Shown: in pieces, positions 45,659-56,751 of the stretch | How the letters are laid out: each line of letters starts with the position of its first letter | How positions within the stretch are numbered: the stretch's first letter is position 1 | Assembly (NCBI RefSeq): GCF_028009165.1 | Contig: NC_079243.1 | Coordinates: 4,898,001 to 4,962,000 of the forward strand | Length of the DNA stretch: 64,000 bases | Direction: 5' to 3' | DNA from: Akanthomyces muscarius | Lineage: Eukaryota; Ascomycota; Sordariomycetes; Hypocreales; Cordycipitaceae | Made by a program: the position numbers and the translations under genes | Notes under the pieces: generated by a model | What the model saw: the letters and a program-made list of their open reading frames with translations, nothing else | Database searches by the model: none | What the model was told of the DNA's origin: nothing

Positions 45659-48464
45659 AAGGGATGATGCACTGCCAAGAACGCCCGGGTACAGGCGCTA
45701 GCCAGCCTGGCATTTGGGGCTTTGTGCTTGTGGAGGTTGTTGTAGGGGAGTCCCAGTGGGCAGAGCGCTGTACTGGACCCAGTAGGCTGCTGTACTGGTA
45801 GCAGTAGCAAGTACCTACCTGCTTTTGTTGTGAGGGCGGCCAAGAGGTACACACATGTTGGCGAGAGGCTCTGCAACATGCGACAATGTTTCTGTTTTGC
45901 GCCCGGAACTCGTCATGCCAATTAATCAAAAGAGTTAATAAACAAGAAACGAAACGTCCTTTTTTTCTGGACCAATAAACTGCCTGCCGGATACAACGAC
46001 AACGCACGTGCTCTCTCGCCAGCACCCAGACCGTCGTGTCTTTGTCTGGCTGTATTATTAATGAGCCTTCCTTCATTTTGTCCTCCTGGTGCTGTGGTCC
46101 TTATGACGACATGCGCAATCTCAGTGCAATGCTTAGAGCCGCCTATCCCTTCGCGACCAGTTACAATACGTTGTTACTGGTAGGTAAGTTCCGTCCGGTG
46201 GCTGCCCCTCCCCTCCTCCCCTCCTCCTCCTCTAACGTTACTAGTAACCAAGCACCCAAGTTACAACGCGCGGCGGCGCATCACACCACTTGAAACCATC
46301 CAACCACTGCCATCTAAAAAGTTAGCAGAGGACAGAAATCCATATTTTTCAAAGAGTCCGATGGCTTTTTGCCACCATTCTTCAGCTACATTCCCATAGT
46401 TTGTTTCTGCCGTTTCGAAACGCCTGTTGGCTTTTTCGTACAACCACCAAAACTGCGAAATTTATTCACTCGTGCGTGTCCGTAGTTCTTCCTCGTTTCA
46501 AGTGCCAAGGTGGGACTCGGGCGTCAGGAAATAAAAACACGACGCCTGATGACCTCATAATGGACTCGCTTGGTATTCCCAGCGCAAAAGCCTTTTTGTC
46601 ACTAGCAAGGGGGCTGGCACTAAACGGGCGGGACGCACAACACACACTGAGCCGGACTTGTATTGTCGCCCAGTCGTGCAACCGTAATCTGTAGTGATAG
46701 TCGAGTGCAGGAAAATTCAAGGACGCGACAGGGGCTGAAATGTTCAAGCCTGAGAATGCAAAAGACCTTGGGCCGAGCAGAATCTCAGACACGTACTCAA
46801 TAGTGCAACGAATAGATGCGTAGGGCCTTTGCGTGAGACATGTGTGCCGCGGGGCTCTGCCCAAGTACGTGGTGTCGCGACATTCTTCGGAGCCTTGACA
46901 TCAGCTCTGCACTCATCGTGTTGAAATATCATTCTTCGTCATCTTACGAGGCATTTGAGCCTCTTGAAATAAGTTCAGTCAGTAACACCAAGCTAGCACT
47001 TGTCAGAGTCCGCTTTATGGCGTGCGCCCACCCAAGCCATCGTGTTTCTTTTTTTAAAACCCTGTGCAAAAATAAACATAAAAAATTTCTAACCCCGATG
47101 TAGCAGTAAGTGGTTGACATGGGCCTGTGGGAAAAGACCAGTCAAGACCAGCGAAAAAAGCCACAGTCAGAAAGCGACCAGTAACACGCGGCCAAAATTG
47201 GACGACACTAGGCCCTTTGCAAGGAGATCGAACGCGTGTCCAGATTGGGAACTGGCGCTGGAAAGTGGCCGAAAAGGCAAATCCAGAGCTTTTTCCTTTC
47301 CTGACTGACTGACAGACAGCGGCATTGTATTGCGACGCCCGCCTTTTCATGCGCCAGCCCGGATGAGCCAACCGACACGGCAGCACTTCAAACCAAGGTA
47401 GCTCAGGAGCTAAGTAGCAATAAGACTCCACATAAAATTCTTGCTGTTTTTGGTTTGAACATGAGCCAAGGGCGAAAGATGGCAGAAGAGACGTCTCCAC
47501 CGGCAAGGACGGAAGTACCGGTACAAGGGGCCACGCCTGTATCAGTAGCTGGACGGTCAGACGGGCGGGTGAGCTGCAGAGCTACTGTTTCGTACAGAGC
47601 TCCAGTGGGACGTAGCTCCAGCAAAAAAGCTTCCCTTGGGTGCTCCATGTCAACAATGATAAATAAGATGAAACGAAGAAGCAGCTTTGCTGCAAGCTGG
47701 CCATCGAGAAGAGGCGACTCGCACAGCAGCGGCTCGGGTACTAGGGTCTGGCAAGGACGGACGGATGAGGCTCTTGTCCAGGGCCTCGACACCCATGCCA
47801 TGTAAGACAGACAGGACCAAGCTGTGCAGACGTCACTCGTACAGAACTTACTGGTACGGATACACAGACAAGGGCTCTGTCGGTGTGCGCCGCCCGACAG
47901 GGGCCAACTGCAGCATCGCCAGATCCATCCTGCAAGTGCCCAACGAGCCTTGTTTTTTTTGTTTTGTTTCTGACGCCAAGGTCTTGTTACACGACGTACA
48001 TAATCGGGCAAAGGAGAACGGCCAAAAATATCGACGTGCAGCATCACCTCCTGCAGGCCCTTGTATGCTGCGTGGCATGCAGACACGCCCCTGGCAGGTG
48101 ACCACTTCGCCAATCTCCGAGTCTTGAGTAGTCTTCTTTGTTTGGATCTTCCGTGAAATCATGAAAAGGGCCGCAGGGATAATGATGGGCAGAAATGTAC
48201 CTGCTGCGCGCTCCCTTTGTGCTTGTTTGGCGTTGTCTCAGTCGCCAGCTTCCATCACTCATTTTTCTCTTCAGCTTCCCCAGATTCCCAGGGGGCTGGT
48301 CTAGCGACAAGGTGACGTCGTTTTGGCGAAGATCATTATATAGACTTTGCGCTGGCGAGGAACGGCTCATTGTGCCCCAGCCGAAACTCGTTAGTAAGGA
48401 AAGGGGAGAGTCACTCACATATTCGAGAGAATGGACAGACCGCTGATCACGAAATTAAGGTGGC

Positions 48465-48487
48465 AAAAAAAAAAAAAAAAAAAAAAA
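48465..48487. repeat. A23 homopolymer
   Basis: Twenty-three consecutive A residues in the gene-free block. Confidence 0.9.
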
Positions 48488-49076
48488 CCGACAAGAGCCG
48501 CCGACCGCCGACCGCCTCATCCAACACACCCCTTTCCAAGCCCCCCTAGGAATGGTTCACCGACTTGGTGGTGGTGATTTCGCGACCGAAGTCGGCTGGT
48601 GGTCGGTCTTTTTTCTCTGCAAAGGAGTAGAGAGGTGTGTTAGTGCACGGAATACCTAGTCGAAATGCGACAGCTCAGAAATCATCGCAGCCATTCAGGC
48701 ACGGTGGTTTTGTTTCTTTTTCTTCCTGGTTGCTTCCTGCTGTGCCAGGGCAGCGAATGGCAGATCTCACCTCAGATCCGAGCCCCATCGGCGTCCCCCC
48801 TCCTCTCCAAGAGCCTGGGAGCGCAACCCAAACAGCTGGGAAATGGGCTGAGCTGGGCTGAAGCCTAGTTAGTACCAAGTTAGTGGTCGAGGGGGGGGTG
48901 TGGGAAAGGGGAGCTAGCTGGGCAGCTGGCACCAAGGCAGAGCGACGCGGACAGACACGAACAACACAATGGCAAAGCCTTGACCGCCCCCTTTTTAGGC
49001 GGCGTCAAGGTTATTACAGAGTCCGAGGCCGTCTGTAATAATAGCATGACAACTATTGCGGCCGGTTTGCATGTAA

Positions 49077-49110
49077 GAAACCCGACCGGAATAGAAACCC
49101 GACCAGAATA
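49077..49110. repeat. Tandem 17-mer, two copies
   Basis: GAAACCCGACCGGAATA is followed immediately by GAAACCCGACCAGAATA, one mismatch apart. Confidence 0.8.
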
Positions 49111-51180
49111 GACACCAGTTCCCTGTCAGAATACGAAGCAGGCAGGGCACATTGACCCTGAGTGGCTTTGACAGCTTTGCTTCTTGTTTTTGGGGGCAAG
49201 CCACATCCAATCTGGGGGGCTGTAGCGAGAAGCAGGTGTTACCCTGTTGTATTTGCTTTTGTGTCGTCGGCGCATCTGGCTAGGCTGTTGTTAGTGTCCC
49301 AGCTATTCGGACAAAGCGCTGGACAAAGGAAGCAGCGGGAAAGACTTTTGTGAGTCCCCTGTCCCTGCGTGTTGGCTGTCAATTGTGTGTGGAGGTGTTC
49401 GTGGTTCCTACAGGCCGGCGAGAAAAGGCCAAGATTGTCGCGACATGACAGCAAGTAGACTAGACCGGAGAGAGAATACTGGTACTCTTGCACTCCGCTT
49501 GGCGAAACGGACGGGCTCAGTGTCATTTTGCCAAGACCTTGCTCATGCTGAAGCTCGCCAGTTCTTCGTTTTAGGGCCCGGGGGATCATGCTAGCGACCC
49601 AGCGGCAGCAGGTGTGTGCATGCTTGCCCCAGCTCATCCGTCGTCATTGTGCCTTGCGGTGCCCCGCCAGGAGCCTGGTGGCCCCATTTCGCAAGTCCCT
49701 GTCTCCTCGTTCACTGATGAGTGTCGATGGTCAACTGCGTGCATCAGTGTGTTTTTCTCTGCTCGGCAGTACCTCGAGGTGCCAGCCGGTTGGTTGGATT
49801 GCAGGGAGAGGCTAGCCGGGGTGTGAGCTGGTAGAGGTCGCTCGGTCGGCCATCTTGACTCGAGAGAGCAGGGTTATCATTGTAGATGATACGTGCGACG
49901 ACATGGTTGACGCGGAGCTTAATTCCAGTCGGCCTGGATAGAGTCATATGTCGAAGAGCAGCCCAAGAGCAGCAGCGTTGGGCAGAGCTGCACCAGCAGG
50001 GCCTGGTCTCGAGATGCAGCGGCTGTTTTGTCTAGTGTATGGTTGGCGGCTACAATAATGCTCCTTCGATATAGGGCTAAGAAAGGTAAGCTAGGTTATT
50101 AGCCAGCGAACTGCAAGCTGCAAGAGGACGAGGCGAGTGTCTGGGGCATCCGTTGCCAGCGGACAGAAACAGCCGTCGTAAGAGTAAGACGTTGACGGCC
50201 AATAGAGCGATGGTATTAGTCGATTGCTGACCGTCACCTCGAATTGGCTACAGGCTACGCCTCCTGGTGCCGGCGCTGCCAGCCTGCCACACCGCGTCTT
50301 GGTGCTCATGTGGACAGTGTCGTGGCCGTGTTGGTAAGCCGGCGGACGACGAGCTGGGCGGGTGGTGAGGTGTGGTGAGGTGTGGTTGATGGTGTGGCTT
50401 TGATTGGATGGTGGATATTTTGGCTATTGGTGAACGGGCGGTCTATCTTGCAATTGAGAGTCAGCACGATGGAGCGACGCATTGGAGTCGTGTTGTTGAC
50501 AATGTTCTTTGCTGCAGCAAACAACATGATGATTGCAGGTACAGACAGAGCTGTCCAGCATCCCTCGGCGCAGGCTGGGTACCTTACAGTGAGTGGCCAG
50601 ACACGGCAGCCTGCGACAGCAAAGGGCCTCAGAGGAGGCAGCGAGGAAGAAACGGCAGCTTCAGCACTGGCGACCCTCCATTACAGCGAAGCAGCCCACC
50701 AAGTCGGCCAAAGTTCCAGCACACCACCCTCTCGGGCTTCTGTCCCAGGGAGGTGGTGTGCCTGGGTCTGTGCCGCTACCAGTCACCAATACAGGCGGGT
50801 TAGCCCCTGTGAAAATGAAAAGTGTACCTCTTGTCGTGGCGGCAAGTACCTGTACCAGTACTGCCAGTGTACGACTCCTTTTCCTTTTCCTTTCCATTTC
50901 CTGCTGCAGCTTGCCAGCCGTTCTCCGTCCCGTCAGGCCACGCTAGATACACGGCTGCCTTCATTCCACACGCCTCTCCCTCTAGCCCTGGCCACATTCT
51001 TTGGCCGCAAAAAAAGGGCAGAAAAATAGAAATGGAAAGAAAAGAAGAAGAAAAAAAACACACCCCTCCCCCCTCCCCCGGCCTAGCGACTCCGCACCGC
51101 AACTCGGAGGGCCGGCTGGCTGCCTTTGACTCAAAAGGTTTTTTCTTTCTCTTCGCTGGCTGCAAAGTCACTCATCCTAA

Positions 51181-52345
51181 ATTACCTACCTATCCTGCCC
51201 TGTCTGTCCTGACGGCGCTGTCCTAGAGCCACCCTCCACCACGACAGCAAGTACTTCATCATCCACCGCCCACACAGACACAGACCTTGGCCAACCCGCC
51301 TCCAACTCTCTTTTCGACTACCGACTTGCGTTTGTTTTCCTCTTCAAAACTACCTTATTTTATCATTCTTCTTGTTCACGACGAGTAACGACCCTTTTCG
51401 AACTGTATCAGCATCTGCCGCGCAGATTGCACATCTAGACTGCCTCCGTCCCGCGACTTCTGCTACCCTCACTACAGCGACGCCCCCAACTACGCAAAGC
51501 CGTGATACCTCCAGCAGCATCGGCCATCTTGAACAACCACACGGCTTCTCCAAACCTGTCATTGACGCTGCTGTACGACTGCAACGCCACGGTCCGTCTT
51601 GTGTTTCCTGTCACGCCAGTCGCGCCGAGAAGAAGGCCCAGCTTGAACCCCGGCCTCGTCCACGTCGTATCCTGCTGGCATCATTTACTGCGCCTGCAGA
51701 AACGCCCACGCCAAAGCCCACGCCCACGCCCACCTCGACGACGACAGGCACCCAACCTGCATACTGCACATCGCCCACAATTGACGTGGTCGCTGCCTCC
51801 CTCGCCTGACGACGCCTGCACTGGAAAGCGCCGACTCCCCAGATCGACGACTGCCCATCCTTGGTGCTCTAGCTCCCGCTCCCGTACCACGCGCCCGCCG
51901 CCACACCCAACGCTCTCGACTGCATAAGGTATCTGCTTGCTGCATCTCTGCCTGCATGCATCCAGAACGGTACTGATAGCTTCAACAGTATCAAGCTTGC
52001 GCCAGCTGCTCTTCAACCACACCACACCTCGGCGGACCCGCTTCCAAGCTGTTGCCTGTCTCTGTCTTGCGCCAGCGCATCTCCATCCAGACACCAACCT
52101 GCAGCGCCGAGCCCACGAGACTTGCTACAAGCTCTCCTGCTCTGCTCCCGGCACTTATTAACCTCTCGACCTCGCCCTCGCCGCCCTGTGCAACCGTCTC
52201 GTCCTCTCGCTCGTCACACTCCAACATGCACGCCGTCGTCTCCTAGGCCCGCCATTCATAGATGACGACACTTGCATAGAGGCCGCTTAGCCTCCTTGAT
52301 CTGATTCGTGTGCCCTGCTGCCACTCCTCTGCAACCACAGACGAC
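51181..52345 (+). promoter_or_regulatory. Probable long 5' leader of the phospholipase C gene
   Basis: About 1.1 kb before the start codon are strongly C/T-rich on the coding strand, typical of a long fungal 5' UTR. A good intron candidate lies at 51929-51988 (AAG|GTATCT, branch TACTGAT, AACAG). No conserved protein is encoded. Extent is inferred from composition. Confidence 0.4.
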
Positions 52346-55300
52346 ATGGTCATGCTATACAAGACTGCACGACCCATGCCCACCACATCGCCAGCCCAAG
52401 ACATGAGCAACATGTCTTCTCTAACAGCCCAACTTCGGCGTCGCCCCAGCCCGGCCATGGTACAGACAAATGTCCAGCCTCAACACTCCAACTCGGTACC
52501 CATCTCTGCTATAAGCACCTCCTCCGTCGCCTCCTCCTCGCGCCAGGCCTCGCCCGTCATGTCGCCTGACACGGCTGTTCTCACCACCAATTCCTCACTC
52601 CAGGCCTCACCCGACGCATATCGCCCTCGTCCCGACGACGACGTCTGCCCTCCCAACTTTCAGCTGCCCGAGTCCATAGTCTCCCGGAAGACGAGCGTCA
52701 ACTCCCTGGCCCAGAGCTGGACCGGCAATGGAAGCCCGCTGACTGAAATGACCAGCAACGGTCCCGCCTCGCCCATCCCTACCCCCTCCAATAAAAGCAA
52801 CCTCATCCGCCGCCTATCCAGCCGCGCATCTCGCAGCATTACCAGCCGCAGGAGACAATCCTCTGCTGCCCCCTCGGGTCGCGACAGCAGCGTTGGTCCC
52901 TGCTTCCTACGACGACGCTCCGACAGCAACACCGGCGCGCCTCCCGACTTTGCTCCCGCCCACACCGACTCCGAATCCGACTTTGACGACAGAGATGAGT
53001 TTGGCTCTCTGCGCTCCAACAAATTTATGCTCGACGGTACTGTCCGCGATGCTCCCAAACCTCCTGCCCGTAACGCCACATCGCCTGTCGGCGGCAGCTC
53101 CACCACCATGGCCGGTCCGGTGATTCCTCTGCAGCTCCAACAAGGCATCTGGCTTCGCAAGATTTCCAAAAAGAGCCGCTCCAAGAGGATACGCCTGCAA
53201 TACGACCCAGACTCTAACAAGCTCGTCTGGGACAAGGCCCGTCCCCAAAAGTCGCTTCACGTCGACGAAATCCGCGAAATCCGCACCGGCTCCGACATCC
53301 AGCAGTATGGCCGTGACTTCAAGATTCCCGAGACGGAACGCTCCACCTGGTTCTCTATCCTCTACTCTGTTCCTGAGCGCTCCAAGTCCAAGTTTATGCA
53401 TCTTATTGCCGATGACACTGAAGCTTGCAACATTTGGACAACATTTTTGCATGCCATGCTGCGCCATCGCCAGGAAGTCATGACCTCGCTCATGTCATTT
53501 AACGACAGGGCCATTGCCCAGTACTGGCAGACCGAAATGGCCAAACAGCCCGACTCTGGCGGTGCTTCCGAGGAGCTCGATCTCGCCGGTGTTATGCGCG
53601 TCTGCCAAAACCTTCACATCTACTCGTCACACATTATTGTCCAGGCAAACTTTCGCATAGCCGACGCCCGTAGCCGCGAGCGTCTCAACTTCGGCGAGTT
53701 TCTCGAGTTTGTCCGCCTTATGAAGCAGCGCAAGGACATTCGGTACATCATGCACTGCAACGCGGTCAATCCCGAGATGGGCATGACTCTAGCCGAGTTT
53801 CTTGGCTTCCTCCGCAACGTGCAGGGTGAGGAAGTTGATAGTAATCGCGCTGCCTGGGAAAAGTCTTTCCTTCGACATGCCCGCAAGTATCGCCCGGAAG
53901 GCACCCCTGAGGGCACCGAAGAGGTCATGTCCGAGGACGCTTTTGTAGCTTTTCTCAGCTCCAGGCATAACACGCCTGTCGCCGATGAGCCCCAAGATTA
54001 CACGCTGGATCGCCCCATGAATGAGTACTTCATCTCGAGCTCCCACAACACATATCTGCTCGGCCGTCAAGTCGCCGGTAGATCTAGCATCGAGGGCTAC
54101 ATCTCGGCGCTCGTGCGCGGCTGCCGTTGTGTGGAGGTCGACTGCTGGGACGGCCCCGATGGGCAACCTCAGGTTGTCCACGGCCGCACCCTCACCACTT
54201 CCATCAGCTTCACAGAAGTCATGACCACCATCAACAAGTACGCCTTCGTCAAGTCCAACTTTCCCTTGTGGATATCCCTCGAAGTACACTGCAACGCCAT
54301 GCAGCAAGCCATCATGGCTGAGACTATCAAAGAAGCCTTTGGCGCTCGCCTCGTCACCGAGCCTCTCGACCCCTCCTCCAACAAGCTGCCCTCGCCCTCG
54401 GAGCTCATGGGTCGCATTCTTATCAAAGTCAAGGAGCCCCGCATGCAAGACGACAGCAACATGAACAGTGCCTCTGTCATTGCCCAGGCCGCACGTGGCC
54501 GTGGCAATAGTGTCGGCTCCGCTGGTCAGCCCGCACACATCTCGCAAAGCCCTGCTCCCTACATCTCACAGTCTCTGCCCCAGAGTCCTCTTCTCGGTGG
54601 CTACCCCCGACGGGTGGCAAGCCACAGCCGCCAGCGCGTTCAAACCATCAACGAAGAAATCCCCCCCATGCGTGACTTGAGCAGTAACAGCGACACTGAG
54701 AGTGGCAGCGACAATGGTTCAGCTAACCGATCGGCGAACAAGACCATCCCTGTACTCGGCAGACTCGGCGTGTACTGCGCGGGCGTCAAGTTCCCTGGCT
54801 TCGATGCGCCGGCCGCAAAGAAGTTTAACCACATCTTTTCCTTCATGGAGTCGAGCTTTTCCAAAAACTCACGCTCCAAGGACGAGAAGATGTCGCTCAA
54901 CATTCACAACATGCGCTACCTGATGCGTGTCTACCCTGACGGCACCCGCCTGGCCTCCAGCAATTTTGATCCCCTCATCTACTGGCGACGCGGTGTCCAG
55001 ATGGCTGCTCTCAACTGGCAGACGTTTGACCTAGGCATGCAGCTCAACCGCGCCATGTTTGATGGCGGCCGCGACTCGTCTGGCTACGTACTCAAGCCTC
55101 CAGAGCTGCGCGATATTCAGGTCCTTCCCTACAACTCAGACATTGCCCGCGGCAAAAAGGAGCGCTCTGTCGTCTCCTTTTCTATCGATATGCTCTCCGC
55201 CCAGCAGCTGATGCGGCCAGCCAACCTCGCGGTCAGTAAGTCGATGGACTTTTATGTCGAGGTCGAAGTCTTCCACGCCAACGACAAGCGTGACAAGAAG

Positions 55301-55786
55301 GAAGAGCCCCTTGATGGCGACCGAGAGACAAACACGCCCCTCAAGTTCCAGACGGAAGTCATTCGCGAGAATGGCTTCTCGCCCATGTTCATGTCGGGCC
55401 AGTTCAAGTTCAAGGTCGTGACCAAGCACCCGGAGCTGGTTTTTGTGCGCTGGTCGGTCAAGTTGTCCAACGACGGCGAGAGCTACAGCACCAAGGATCG
55501 CCCGCCAATTGCAAGTTACACGGCCAAGCTGTGCAACCTCAAAAAGGGCTTCCGCACGCTGCCGCTGCTCAACCACGCCGGTGATCAGTACCTATTTTCG
55601 ACACTCTTTTGCCGCATCCAGATGGACGACATTGAAAAGACGCTCATTGACGGGCCGCGCCCGCAACCTGACGGCAGCAAGCTGAATCGCCTCGGCGGCA
55701 AGGTGTTTGGACGCAGCAACACGAGCCCGCGAAGCACCATTGAAAAGCCGAGCATGGAAAAGACGAGCTTTGAAAGCTACAGCTAG
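52346..55786 (+). CDS. plc1: Phosphoinositide-specific phospholipase C (delta-like)
   Basis: Intronless frame of 1146 residues from the first ATG (52346). A long Ser/Pro-rich N-terminus precedes a PH domain (about 265-371), an EF-hand region (385-495), catalytic X box (555-701), Y box (805-922) and C2 domain (938-1098). Catalytic histidines are His567 in SSSHNTYL and His648 in SLEVHCNAMQQ; calcium-site acids lie in GCRCVEVDCWDG. A Ser-rich linker separates X and Y. The enzyme hydrolyses PIP2 to inositol trisphosphate and diacylglycerol at the plasma membrane or nucleus. The position aligned with mammalian Glu390 (in SPSEL) may be Ser rather than Glu, but that alignment is by eye and uncertain. 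The gene has a long leader and a very long upstream intergenic region. Confidence 0.95.
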   Translation: MVMLYKTARPMPTTSPAQDMSNMSSLTAQLRRRPSPAMVQTNVQPQHSNSVPISAISTSSVASSSRQASPVMSPDTAVLTTNSSLQASPDAYRPRPDDDVCPPNFQLPESIVSRKTSVNSLAQSWTGNGSPLTEMTSNGPASPIPTPSNKSNLIRRLSSRASRSITSRRRQSSAAPSGRDSSVGPCFLRRRSDSNTGAPPDFAPAHTDSESDFDDRDEFGSLRSNKFMLDGTVRDAPKPPARNATSPVGGSSTTMAGPVIPLQLQQGIWLRKISKKSRSKRIRLQYDPDSNKLVWDKARPQKSLHVDEIREIRTGSDIQQYGRDFKIPETERSTWFSILYSVPERSKSKFMHLIADDTEACNIWTTFLHAMLRHRQEVMTSLMSFNDRAIAQYWQTEMAKQPDSGGASEELDLAGVMRVCQNLHIYSSHIIVQANFRIADARSRERLNFGEFLEFVRLMKQRKDIRYIMHCNAVNPEMGMTLAEFLGFLRNVQGEEVDSNRAAWEKSFLRHARKYRPEGTPEGTEEVMSEDAFVAFLSSRHNTPVADEPQDYTLDRPMNEYFISSSHNTYLLGRQVAGRSSIEGYISALVRGCRCVEVDCWDGPDGQPQVVHGRTLTTSISFTEVMTTINKYAFVKSNFPLWISLEVHCNAMQQAIMAETIKEAFGARLVTEPLDPSSNKLPSPSELMGRILIKVKEPRMQDDSNMNSASVIAQAARGRGNSVGSAGQPAHISQSPAPYISQSLPQSPLLGGYPRRVASHSRQRVQTINEEIPPMRDLSSNSDTESGSDNGSANRSANKTIPVLGRLGVYCAGVKFPGFDAPAAKKFNHIFSFMESSFSKNSRSKDEKMSLNIHNMRYLMRVYPDGTRLASSNFDPLIYWRRGVQMAALNWQTFDLGMQLNRAMFDGGRDSSGYVLKPPELRDIQVLPYNSDIARGKKERSVVSFSIDMLSAQQLMRPANLAVSKSMDFYVEVEVFHANDKRDKKEEPLDGDRETNTPLKFQTEVIRENGFSPMFMSGQFKFKVVTKHPELVFVRWSVKLSNDGESYSTKDRPPIASYTAKLCNLKKGFRTLPLLNHAGDQYLFSTLFCRIQMDDIEKTLIDGPRPQPDGSKLNRLGGKVFGRSNTSPRSTIEKPSMEKTSFESYS

Positions 55787-56751
55787 TCGTGCCGGTATGC
55801 ATTTTCCTGCTAGCAGCGCTAGCTGAGTGATGTTGACTATCATTCTTACAATCATTCTTTTTCTTTCTCTTCTTCTCTTCTCGAGCTTTACTTGGGAGAG
55901 AACATGTATTGATGGATAAGCTTTTTTTGAGTTGTCGATTTCTTTTGTTTTTTGAAACACGACGTGTCGCACAGACACACCTCATCACTACCACACACAC
56001 ACACGCACCACGAGTTGGAAGCAAAATACCCCCCTTGTCTGTTTGTCTGCTTTTTTAGCGAAAGAGATTGCACACTGAATCGGTGCGAAAAATTATGGCT
56101 TGCAGGGCAAGACCAAGAAATGTCTAAACATATGCATACTACACAACAACGGCACATATATATCTATCCTTTATTTATAGCATTTTATGGCGGAGCTTTC
56201 AAAAAATTTACTCATCTCCCAAATATTGGGAAAGAATGGATCATTTTATCTTGGGACTTGATAGAGAACAACACACACACATACAATGGAATTTTCGGAC
56301 AAGAGGACGTCTTGAATTGATTTTGAGCTCCTTTTACGTTTGCTTTGCGCTGCGTCTTTGATGTTCATGACGTGATGATGATTTTATCTTAACAGGTGGA
56401 AGGGAGAAGGAGTTTGCTTTTGGAGTCGCGTGCCGAGCACTCTTTTGTGTGTTTGTTGATATGAAGAGCAGTTGCTTGGCAAGTCTTGCTAATTATTTGG
56501 GCAGATTGACATCTGGACATCTTGTAGCTGTATATGAGAGAATTGACTTTCTTTTCACGAACATATGGTCCTGTGCCACGCTGAATGTATACAACCAATA
56601 AAGGCTTTGTGCGCGACGTAACTCGAAAATATACCGTTATTGTGCCATTTGTCAAACTGAAACTCCTATATTTCTATGCCCTTGCCAAAAACAAAATTGG
56701 TTCGCTCGTCCCCACATTATATGTAGTATTACAGCGTTCATTGATCATCTT
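55787..56751. other. Intergenic between convergent genes
   Basis: These 965 bp hold the 3' UTRs of the phospholipase C and palmitoyltransferase genes. The sequence is T-rich with a short (CA)n-like run at 55991-56008. No gene seen. Confidence 0.6.

Larger units (their letters stand above)
38597..51180. other. Very long intergenic region without supportable gene
   Basis: Over 12 kb lie between the Dsl1-like gene and the leader of the phospholipase C gene. I examined the longer open frames on both strands (for example 47403-48113 minus, 50382-51029 plus, 42411-42869 minus). All translate to Ser/Arg/Cys-rich or low-complexity sequence without domain features. Base composition is near that of the rest of the window, not the AT-rich signature of RIP-mutated repeats. 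The block is rich in microsatellites and A/T homopolymers, listed separately. Non-coding RNA genes or long regulatory regions cannot be excluded. Confidence 0.5.

Noticed and set aside
47403..48113. 236-codon minus-strand frame in the long intergenic block
   Set aside because: Irregular Cys/Trp/Arg-rich translation with no motif; chance open frame is more likely.
50382..51029. 215-codon plus-strand frame upstream of phospholipase C
   Set aside because: Starts with a hydrophobic stretch but continues into low-complexity sequence; no conserved features.
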